DNA of 60,000 nt. Source: Tubulanus polymorphus (taxonomy: Eukaryota > Nemertea > Palaeonemertea > Tubulaniformes > Tubulanidae). The DNA lies in the NCBI RefSeq assembly GCF_964204645.1, contig NC_134029.1:8610850-8670849 (forward strand), read 5' to 3'. The notes under the pieces are model-generated. The model was not told the DNA's origin and searched no databases. It worked only from the letters and a program-made list of their open reading frames with translations. The position numbers and the translations under genes are program-made. Each line of letters begins with the position of its first letter. The first letter of the stretch is position 1. Of this stretch, positions 21,129 through 28,132 are shown piece after piece.

Positions 21129-22376
21129 ATGAGTGGGAGTTATATAAGTCCTTCTAAGATTTCTAGAATATCTAATGCTATTAAAGCAGAAAGATCACAT
21201 CATATAATTACTCATAATCCTTCAAATATTAATCCCGATGAAACTTTATATGTTAGAATTCCTCGATTAACACAAAATACTTTTTATGTTCCAAATAGTA
21301 TTTATTTATCAGCTGATATAAAAGTAATTGGTCATGATAATAATTATGTTGTTGATAATGTTGGGAGATATTTGATTAAAAAATTAACTATAAAGATTGG
21401 TCCAGAAACAGTTTTCTCATTAGATGATTATAATTTATTTATGCATTATAAAGATTTATGGTTAACTAAAGAAAATAGAAATAATATAATATTTCAGGGT
21501 ATTCAATCGGAAAACCATAATAAATTAAGATCTGAAGCCAATAATGCAGTAGTAACTAATGCTGTAGATAATCTGATTAAAAAGATTTATGGAAGCAAAT
21601 ATAAAATTCCATTAGACTTTGAATTGATAAATAATAATGCACCTTTATATAAATATGTAATTCAAGAAGGTATTATATTTGAGATAACATTTGCTCCTGT
21701 AAATGAAATTGTATTATCTAGCGTTGTTAAAGATATGGGTTATAAATTATCAAATATATGTTTAGAATATGACACAGTAACTAATGAAAATATTGCTAGC
21801 ACAATTCAAACTCAATACAATCAAGGATTTTCATTATTATATGATTATATTGATAAATTTAAAACTGTAACTATCAATGCAAATGATGAAATAATTAATG
21901 AGAATATTAACTTCCCAAGAAGATCTATTAAAGGTATATTAATATTTTTTACCATTGCAACATATTCTAATGGCGCAATAAAGGTTGATAATTATTATAA
22001 TCCTGAAATAACAAAAGTAGAAATAACTATCGAAGGAATAGCAAATAAAATATTTTGTCAAGGAATGAGAATGATTGATCAATGGCCAGAAATTAGAAAA
22101 CATTTTATGAATGAAAAAGTAAAATCATTTGAAAATTGTAATATTAATCAAATTGATTATTATACCGGCAATAAATACGCACTATGGTTAGATTTTAGAA
22201 CAACAGAGGATAATTCATTACATGGTTCTGGGAAAAAACTACAGAACACAAAAAATGGAATACAATTATTCATGAAAAAGAAAAAAGGAAGCTTAAATTT
22301 TAAAATGCACATATATATTATATCTGACGCACAATTAAATATTGTAAATTTACAATTAGGTAGTATTCAATATTAG
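21129..22376 (+). CDS. Polinton major capsid protein (double jelly roll)
   Basis: The 415 residues begin with a short basic leader and the block HNPSNINPDETLYVRIPRL, then YVPNSIYLSADIKV, as in Polinton major capsid proteins. The protein continues through beta-rich stretches (LTIKIGPETVFSLDDYNLF, the IPLDFELIN region, RRSIKGILIFFTIA) and ends in MHIYIISDAQLNI. Family members form trimeric double-jelly-roll capsomers. The length is at the short end for the family but the frame is fully open. The gene sits between the coiled-coil gene and the integrase. The assignment relies on pattern recognition and position. Confidence 0.82.
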   Translation: MSGSYISPSKISRISNAIKAERSHHIITHNPSNINPDETLYVRIPRLTQNTFYVPNSIYLSADIKVIGHDNNYVVDNVGRYLIKKLTIKIGPETVFSLDDYNLFMHYKDLWLTKENRNNIIFQGIQSENHNKLRSEANNAVVTNAVDNLIKKIYGSKYKIPLDFELINNNAPLYKYVIQEGIIFEITFAPVNEIVLSSVVKDMGYKLSNICLEYDTVTNENIASTIQTQYNQGFSLLYDYIDKFKTVTINANDEIINENINFPRRSIKGILIFFTIATYSNGAIKVDNYYNPEITKVEITIEGIANKIFCQGMRMIDQWPEIRKHFMNEKVKSFENCNINQIDYYTGNKYALWLDFRTTEDNSLHGSGKKLQNTKNGIQLFMKKKKGSLNFKMHIYIISDAQLNIVNLQLGSIQY

Positions 22377-22406
22377 AAATATAAAGTTAAAATTAACGAT
22401 ATATAA

Positions 22407-23534
22407 ATGGGCGGTAAAAAAACTCCTAATACTAAAGAACAATATCTAATAAATTTATATTACAACCCTGAGAGTTCGGTTGCTTATTCTTCTACCAAAA
22501 ATATATGGCGTCAAGTAAAACAAGATAAATTAGATAAGATAATCCCACAAAATTTAGTTAAATATAAAGATATAAATGAATTTATGTTAGAACAACCAAC
22601 ATACGCAACACATAAAAAAATTGTTAGAAAATATAAAACTCGTAAAACTATGGTAAGTTATGTAGATCAACAGTGGCAAGGAGATTTAATTGATATGAAA
22701 AATGTTAAGAAAGATAATGATGATTATTGGTGGTTATTGAATATAATTGAAATTTTTAGTCGTTATGTATGGAGCTTCCCACTTTATAGAAAAGATGCTG
22801 TACAAACATCAAATGTTTTAAGAAAATTTCTTTCGGATGATAAACTAAAACCAGAAAAAATACAATTTGATGATGGAAAAGAGTTTGATAATTCACTTGT
22901 TCATGAACTCTTAGATAATCATAATATTGAATATTTTTCAACAAAATCGGATAAAAAAGCAGCAGTTGTTGAACGATTTAATAGAACATTAAGAACAAGA
23001 ATGTGGAAATATTTTACAGCAAATAATACTTTTAAATCGATTGATGTTTTACCAAAATTGATAGAAGGATATAATAATTCTTATCATTCTTCTATTGGAA
23101 TGAAACCTATTGATGCTAGAAAACCTGAAAATGCTGAAATTGTTTGGAATAATTTATATGGAGCATTTCTTGTAGATGATTTTGGTGAACCTAAATTTAA
23201 AGTTGGTCAAAATGTTAGAATTTCTAAGTATAAAAAGATATTTGATAAAGGATACGATCGAAATTTTACTAGAGAAATATATAAAATAAAAAAGGTAATA
23301 ACAACAAAACCATATGTCTATAAATTAGAAGATTTAGATGGTGAAGAAGTTGATGGCTACTTTTATGAAGAAGAATTAAGTTTAACTACTGAAAATCTAG
23401 AACAAGAATATAAAATTGAAAAAGTATTAAAGACAAAAACTATTAAAAGAAAAAAATATTCTTTAGTAAAATGGGTTGGATGGCCAGATAAATTCAATGA
23501 ATGGATATTATCAAGTAAAATTAAAAATATATAA
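22407..23534 (+). CDS. Retroviral-type (RVE) integrase with C-terminal chromodomain
   Basis: The 375 residues have a DDE core with Asp93 (WQGDLIDM), Asp155 (QFDDGKEF) and Glu189 (AAVVERFNRT), followed by NNSYHSSIGMKP. This family catalyses strand transfer of the element ends, consistent with the 6-bp duplication seen here. A chromodomain follows at about residues 333-375 (YKIEKVLKTK, YSLVKWVGWP, WILSS), which may direct integration to marked chromatin. The ORF is intact, and all three catalytic residues are present. Its ATG follows GATATATAA. Confidence 0.93.
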   Translation: MGGKKTPNTKEQYLINLYYNPESSVAYSSTKNIWRQVKQDKLDKIIPQNLVKYKDINEFMLEQPTYATHKKIVRKYKTRKTMVSYVDQQWQGDLIDMKNVKKDNDDYWWLLNIIEIFSRYVWSFPLYRKDAVQTSNVLRKFLSDDKLKPEKIQFDDGKEFDNSLVHELLDNHNIEYFSTKSDKKAAVVERFNRTLRTRMWKYFTANNTFKSIDVLPKLIEGYNNSYHSSIGMKPIDARKPENAEIVWNNLYGAFLVDDFGEPKFKVGQNVRISKYKKIFDKGYDRNFTREIYKIKKVITTKPYVYKLEDLDGEEVDGYFYEEELSLTTENLEQEYKIEKVLKTKTIKRKKYSLVKWVGWPDKFNEWILSSKIKNI

Positions 23535-24143
23535 ATGAATAAGGAATTATTTATATTTGAGCCTCATAATATGTTAATTTCTGGTGTAACAAATTGTGGA
23601 AAAACTTATTTTATATTAAATTTATTAGAAACTGTTTATGAAAACTATTTTGATAATATAGTATTATTTTGTCCAACATATGAATTTAATCAACCTTATG
23701 ATAGAAATATTACTAGAAATAATAAATTTATTATATTAGATCCTAAAACAGTAAAAGAAAATTTAGATAATTGTATTAAAATAGCAATAGATATTTATAA
23801 AGGATCAAATACATTATTCATTATAGATGATTGTGCTTATCTACATGATTCAAAAGTTAGAGAGAGTGAGTTATGCTATTTAGCTTTTTCTGGCAGACAT
23901 TTTGGGATAACAACTTGGGTTTTAAATCAAAAATATAATTCAATTGTTAAAGACTTTAGAGAAAACATTAGATTTCTAGTTTTATTCTACAATAAAGATA
24001 GAAAATCGATGAAAAATGCACTTGAGGAAAATGATATTATTCCACATGATTTACATAATGAATATATGGATAAGTTGAAAAATATTAAAAGATCAAAATT
24101 ACTATTTAGATTACAACACCCATTTAAATATGAATTTATTTAA
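23535..24143 (+). CDS. A32-like genome packaging ATPase
   Basis: The 202 residues carry Walker A GVTNCGKT (residues 17-24) and Walker B TLFIIDD (Asp98-Asp99). They also have a conserved GRHFGITTWVLNQKYNSIVKD block of FtsK/HerA-type packaging ATPases. The enzyme drives genome translocation into capsids in related viruses. The ATG directly follows the integrase stop, and the AT-rich motif AATATATAA at the integrase end doubles as its start motif. The gene is intact. Confidence 0.93.
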   Translation: MNKELFIFEPHNMLISGVTNCGKTYFILNLLETVYENYFDNIVLFCPTYEFNQPYDRNITRNNKFIILDPKTVKENLDNCIKIAIDIYKGSNTLFIIDDCAYLHDSKVRESELCYLAFSGRHFGITTWVLNQKYNSIVKDFRENIRFLVLFYNKDRKSMKNALEENDIIPHDLHNEYMDKLKNIKRSKLLFRLQHPFKYEFI

Positions 24144-24148
24144 ATTCA

Positions 24149-24420
24149 ACTAGCTTGTTAATCTAGTTGAATTCTAGTTACATTCTAGTTGAATTCTAGT
24201 TATTGGTAGTTGTAACAAAAATCAACTAGATTTAACAATATTTTAACTAGCTTGTTAATCTAGTTTAATTCTAGTTACATTCTAGTTGAATTCTAGTTAT
24301 TAGTAGTTTGAACAAAAATCAACTAGATTTAACAAGAAATAAATAAAAACAACAATATTTCAACTAGCTTGGTAATCTAGTTGAATTCTAGTTGCATTCT
24401 AGTTGAATTCTAGTTGCAAC
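24149..24420. repeat. Three imperfect ~100-bp repeats built from AACTAG/CTAGTT
   Basis: Three tandem units start AACTAGCTTG and contain several copies of TTGAATTCTAGTT. Two of the units also carry AACAAAAATCAACTAGATTT. AACTAG and CTAGTT are complementary, so each unit can fold back on itself. The array lies between the ATPase gene and the 24448 gene and is non-coding. Its role is unknown; regulatory, origin-like or inert minisatellite are all possible. Confidence 0.8.
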
Positions 24421-24427
24421 ATCACAA

Positions 24428-24447
24428 CTAATTTTTTTGTTATATAA
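24428..24447 (+). promoter_or_regulatory. Late-type start motif before the 24448 gene
   Basis: CTAATTTTTTTGTTATATAA abuts the ATG at 24448, just after the repeat array. Confidence 0.62.
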
Positions 24448-24980
24448 ATGGTAGGTGAAAAGAAAATAAAATCTAAAAATGGTGATGTTCAAATTGAAAA
24501 AACTTTAGATGATTTAGGAATAACAGAAACAAAATTAACTCCAGATGATGGTGCTTTAAATAATGTTACAACAAATAATAATTATGAATATTATCTTTAT
24601 TGTAAACATCAATTAGAAATATTAATAGCATCTGAAAATGCAAAAATTTTGTCGGTAAAAATTTAACTTATAATGAATTAGATACAATGAAATCAGATGA
24701 AATTATTAGATTATCTAAGATTTATGAAGCCGCGAGAACAGCTAGAATTAATGACGCGATATCAGGAAATGTAGTAAAAGGTTATAGTAAATCATGTAAT
24801 TATATACTACTAATTGAAGATGAAAATAGATTATATTTTATTTAAAAAATGATTATTTAGTTATGACTGAATTAAATAAATGGATTGGATATTTATAATT
24901 TCAATTAGGTGGATTTATGACATTATTATCAACTGGGGTTATAACATTTTCAAATATTGAAATTAAAAATATTTCTATAA
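24448..24980 (+). pseudogene. Conserved Polinton protein, broken by frameshifts
   Basis: The first 72 codons (MVGEKKIK..., LGITETKLTPDDGALN) are open. At about 24640-24650 the frame shifts, and the sequence remains protein-like in another phase (the region with LSKIYEAARTARINDA). It shifts again near 24840 into a segment that ends with a stop at 24896-24898. A hydrophobic tail (GGFMTLLSTGVITF) reads on to about 24970. The pattern ITETKLTDDDG...YYLYCKHQLEI belongs to a conserved Polinton protein of unknown role. At least three changes break the gene. Confidence 0.58.
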
Positions 24981-24983
24981 TAA

Positions 24984-25352
24984 ATGAGCGAGGTGGAAGA
25001 AGTGAAGGAATTAACTATGAAGAAAAAACCGAGATCACAGAAACAAATTGAATGGTCTCGGCAATTAGGGATTAAATCACAAGAATATAAAAAAGCTGTA
25101 AAAGAAAAAATAAGTAATAAAAATGTTAATAAAAATAGTGAAAATATTGTTATTTCTACTCCTTCTAATGATAGAATATTTGATAAATGTCTATATTTTA
25201 CAGTTGGATTTGTAATTGTATTCATTTTGATTGGGTGTAATTGGTATAAGAAATCAAATAAAATTCACGATATTAATAATTCTGAAACAACTGCTATTAA
25301 AAATGAAAATACTTCTGAAATTCCAAAATTGATAATGAAAAAAATGGATTAA
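24984..25352 (+). CDS. Small single-pass membrane protein of the Polinton
   Basis: The 122 codons start after CTATAATAA. The N-terminal half is strongly basic (KKKPRSQKQIEWSRQLG, KEKISNK). A hydrophobic stretch (CLYFTVGFVIVFILIGCNW) forms one transmembrane helix, and the C-terminal tail is polar. No family is recognised beyond general resemblance to the basic-plus-TM proteins seen at this place in other Polintons. The upstream pseudogene overlaps its start region in another frame. The ORF is intact. Confidence 0.6.
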   Translation: MSEVEEVKELTMKKKPRSQKQIEWSRQLGIKSQEYKKAVKEKISNKNVNKNSENIVISTPSNDRIFDKCLYFTVGFVIVFILIGCNWYKKSNKIHDINNSETTAIKNENTSEIPKLIMKKMD

Positions 25353-25514
25353 TATTTTAGAAAAAAAGCAAAAAAAAATAATTTTTTTTAATTAATTGAA
25401 TATTAATTGAATATCTCACTACTTTTGTCTATCTATGAGGCGCAATTAAATTGTCCAGATAAGTCATTTCGGATTCTAGATATTCATTATTTTTATTAAT
25501 TTATTTTTTTAAAT
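25353..25514. other. Convergent intergenic gap in the Polinton
   Basis: This A/T-rich gap lies between the end of the plus-strand block and the 3' end of the minus-strand 25841 gene. It includes long A and T runs and an inverted ATTAATTGAATATTAATTG segment. Terminators are plausible but no defined hairpin with a T-tract was found. Confidence 0.4.
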
Positions 25515-25841
25515 TTAATCAACAATTTCTAAATCATGATGGCCATCTTCATTTTTTCCATGATAGATTATTTTAAATCCTTCTAAATCTTTTAATTCCT
25601 CTGTACTCAATGAAGCCCATTTATCAGGTAAAAATACTTTAAATTCTCGCGATGTACTAACATTACAGTAGCTTAAATTCGCTGATACTTTCTCTCCATA
25701 TTTAGTTTTTATCTTTTCTAATTTCAATATTTTATGTTCAATTTCTTTTGTAACATCAACTAACTTTTTTATTTCAAATTGTTCTTTTGCTGGTTTTATT
25801 CTGTTATTTATTGTTGCTAAGAATGCTTTTCTATCTCCCAT
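25515..25841 (-). CDS. Small Polinton protein with FLPDKW motif
   Basis: The 108 codons on the minus strand start at an ATG preceded by the early-type motif. The C-terminal half (KYGEKVSANL, KVFLPDKWASLSTEELKDL, KIIYHGKNEDG) resembles a small protein recurrent in Polintons and adintovirus-like genomes, with the pattern xFLPKRW...L...LEI. A beta-rich, possibly OB-fold nucleic-acid-binding role is a guess. The N-terminal half is a helical, Lys-rich region. The ORF is intact, unlike most non-structural genes here. Confidence 0.55.
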   Translation of the reverse strand: MGDRKAFLATINNRIKPAKEQFEIKKLVDVTKEIEHKILKLEKIKTKYGEKVSANLSYCNVSTSREFKVFLPDKWASLSTEELKDLEGFKIIYHGKNEDGHHDLEIVD

Positions 25842-25878
25842 TTATAAGGAAAACAAATTACTTGTGGTGATGAGTGGG
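25842..25878 (-). promoter_or_regulatory. Early-type promoter motif before the 25841 gene
   Basis: On the minus strand, CATCACCACAAGTAATT is followed by TGTTTTCCTTATAA and the ATG. The plus strand reads ACTTGTGGTGATGAGTGG, as in the TIRs. Confidence 0.58.
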
Positions 25879-25879
25879 A

Positions 25880-26145
25880 TTACTTCCCCCTATATAACAA
25901 GCACGCTATTAACCGTTCTCACCCAAGCCTCACAGCATCTATTTATACGGGCACAGTTGACCCGCAATCACTGTACTACAGTAATAGCATGCGCGTTAAT
26001 AACCGTTCTCAGTAGCGACTCACTGTATCGATCTATCCACGCGCAGCTGTTGTTACGCGCACTCACTGTATATGTGTATCACAGAGCAATCGTCCGTTCT
26101 CACAAGAGCCTAGCTATGATGAGTGGTGTCTCATACCCGGTTAAT
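25880..26145. other. GC-richer island with ACCGTTCTCA-type repeats inside the Polinton
   Basis: The base composition changes abruptly to roughly balanced, unlike the surrounding AT-rich element. Three related units contain TAACCGTTCTCA, TAACCGTTCTCA and GTCCGTTCTCA, with CACTGTA-type strings between. The 3' edge (about 26117-26134) reads GATGAGTGGTGTCTCATACC, close to the outer TIR sequence. The ORF reading through it has no protein-like features. It may be a captured host fragment or a vestigial terminus. Confidence 0.6.
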
Positions 26146-26148
26146 ATT

Positions 26149-26694
26149 TTATTTTGAGTTATGATATTTTGAATTAAGATGGTGTGATTTATTGCTTCGA
26201 GTATAATATTTTCAACAATCACATAACACTTTTTCATTAGGTTCATATTTAGGTGTAACAATTTCATTATCTAAGTTACATTGAACTGCAACATCTTTAT
26301 ATGATTTTTCATTAACTAATCCACATTGAATACCAATATTTGATGAATTTTCATTATAGATAATTTGTTTATCATCGAAATAATCTATTCCTAAAACATT
26401 ATTACTTAAATTTTGATAGTGTTTTTGTGATTCGAGATGTCTTTTATAATTCCTTTTTGTTTTAAATTTATCACAAACTTCACATTTTATTTCATCCACA
26501 TTCATATTTTCTAATCTTTCTTTTCTTTCATTGGAATTTTCTGGAGTTTCAAAATCTATTACATTTTTTATATGATTTGCAGTTTTTTCGTGTCGTGTTT
26601 TATGAGATGTATCGATGTATTTTTTACAATATGTGCAATGATATTGATTTTTATTAACATTATTATTTTCTGGCTGGTGTTCATTCTCCCCCAT
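26149..26694 (-). pseudogene. Zinc-finger protein starting in the right TIR, one in-frame stop
   Basis: It starts like the left-TIR ORF (MGENEHQPENNNVNKNQ) and has the same two fingers. Outside the TIR it continues differently: a segment with KQIIYNENSSNIGIQC, then NEKVLCDC. A TGA (26212-26214) follows, but the frame remains open for 20 more codons containing a third possible Cys/His cluster. The post-TIR segment is clearly related to the end of the ORF at 34955-35608 in the second element. It is probably a DNA-binding early protein. The early-type motif lies upstream. Confidence 0.68.
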
Positions 26695-26779
26695 TTATTA
26701 GGAAAAAAAATTACTTGTGGTGATGAGTGGTGTCTCGTCCTCTCGTCCTCTGGTATGAAAGCCTACTTTTCCTATTACT
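26367..26779 (-). repeat. Polinton right terminal inverted repeat
   Basis: This is the inverted partner of 9608-10020, ending CCTATTACT. Substitutions relative to the left arm change several finger residues (for example TCC to TYC), so the arms have started to diverge. Confidence 0.9.
26695..26730 (-). promoter_or_regulatory. Early-type promoter motif, right TIR
   Basis: This is the mirror copy of 9657-9692: CATCACCACAAGTAATT, a T-run, CCTAATAA, then the ATG at 26694. Confidence 0.6.
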
Positions 26780-26785
26780 TACAGT
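26780..26785 (+). repeat. Polinton target site duplication, right copy
   Basis: TACAGT follows the terminal CT and equals 9602-9607. Confidence 0.93.
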
Positions 26786-26849
26786 CAACCCCCAATTACC
26801 GCCCTCCCTTATACCGCCACCCCCGCTGATCGCCGCCGGGGGTTGACCG
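26782..26849. mobile_element. 68-bp pogo-like MITE disrupted by the Polinton
   Basis: The ends CAGTCAACCCCC and GGGGGTTGACCG are inverted repeats with one mismatch, flanked by TA on both sides. The Polinton entered 4 bp inside its left end, so TACAGT belongs to both. No coding capacity. Confidence 0.6.
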
Positions 26850-26851
26850 TA

Positions 26852-28132
26852 TATGCGTAGCTATCGACAATGTTATCAAATCACTGATAATTGGAAGTCT
26901 AATGTTCTTGGCGTACAAGCGCTTACAGCGTGGTATATTTCAGCAGTTACGTCCTGTGATAGTGTGTGACTGTGCAGCCAAAGCTGTAAGTCAAATGCGA
27001 TCTATGACACACACAGATAAACATGTCCGCAACAGGCAAACGTGAGAAAATGAATATGCCGGTGTTGTTTGAACATTTGATAATAATACATATAAAATAC
27101 AGTGAATTTATGCCGAAACCGAAGATCGTAATGCTGAAAATGACGTAGTGATATATGAATGATCAGATTTACGTGAAACGGTTTGTAATCAGCATGAGGG
27201 ATTTTGTTACAGATTTCATAAGATTATCATTTATTACATTTTAATGGATTGATTCAAGGAAAAAAAAATTGTTCAGTAGTCCTTTAAATGATGTTTTGAC
27301 GAGCATCTTAGGTAGAATTGACGGGTCATTTTTATGTTCAGTTTTGACGGGTAAAATTGTAAGATTGAGGGTAAATTTGATATTTCATTTTGACAGTACA
27401 TTTATAGCTATGCCATTATATTTGGCTTAACCAAAATCCAGGACAAACAGACTGGCTCCCCATTATCAGTTCATCCAAACTTGGGGTAGCAAAATATGGG
27501 AAAAGAAAAAATTTTAAAACTATTCAGATTGATTGGGTAACACTTTAAACTGAAGATCACGTATCTTACTGTATGAGCTGCCAATTAATCACGACGAATA
27601 CGAACGGAACTCCGCAAAAACGATCAAGCTTATTGTTTAAAAAAAGAACGTTTTAATCTTGCATGAAACGAACGATTTTGCGAGAAATGTAACTAAGGCG
27701 ATCCAGGTATATTAGCAATCCATATCCACAACACTTAGAATCTTGAAAAAGTATATAGCGCACCAATTCTAGAAACGTCCAGATATCACGTTAAATTGCT
27801 AAACCGTGAAAAGAAGCCAACGTATAAAACTAGGCAAGTATACTTGGTTAACTATATTTTTAGATAAAAAGTGAAGTATCGATTTTTAAGCCTGTATTAT
27901 TTTGAAGATTTTCTGCATTATATTTTCATGTATGAATTTTTCAGACAATTTCTTAGTCAGGAGAATAAAGTTATAACTTGATAATAGGATAGGACTAAGG
28001 ACTACGATTCGGACAACCAATTTTTTGCTCCCGAGAAACAGAATCATGAATGCAGAAAACCCGTTATCGCTGCAGTGCAGCTATATTAGGGGTTGTTGCT
28101 CGATCATCTCTCCTTCCCCTGCAGCATGTTAT
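26852..28132. other. Intergenic DNA between Polinton and receptor copy B
   Basis: Apart from its first ~80 bp (absent from the other units), this matches 40290-41445 and 53583-54737. No gene is supported. Copy B alone has a short AT-rich insertion near 27221-27267. Confidence 0.65.

Larger units (their letters stand above)
9608..26779. mobile_element. Complete Polinton/Maverick element, 17,172 bp
   Basis: The borders follow from the terminal inverted repeats beginning AGTAATAGG and ending CCTATTACT, flanked by a perfect 6-bp duplication. AG...CT ends, 6-bp duplications and the gene set (family B polymerase, RVE integrase, packaging ATPase, major and minor capsid proteins) are the defining Polinton features. 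The element is much more AT-rich than its flanks. The capsid, integrase and ATPase genes are intact while many others are broken, so it is a recent but decaying insertion. It is absent from the other receptor units. Confidence 0.96.
1..27100. repeat. Tandem unit 1 of the receptor cluster, with Polinton insertion
   Basis: The unit is defined from the first base because the same sequence restarts at 27101, 40481 and 53773. It holds receptor copy A plus the 17.2-kb Polinton. Without the Polinton it is about 10 kb, shorter than units 2 and 3, because it lacks the 34542-39560 block. In its place it has 7358-8720, which has no counterpart in the other units. Confidence 0.75.

Noticed and set aside
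9608-26779. Alternative genetic code or systematic readthrough to explain in-frame stops
   Set aside because: All three stop codons occur as interruptions, frameshifts are also present, and intact genes end normally with TAA or TAG.
9608-26779. Contamination by a free virus or bacterium
   Set aside because: A perfect target duplication inside a host MITE shows chromosomal insertion.
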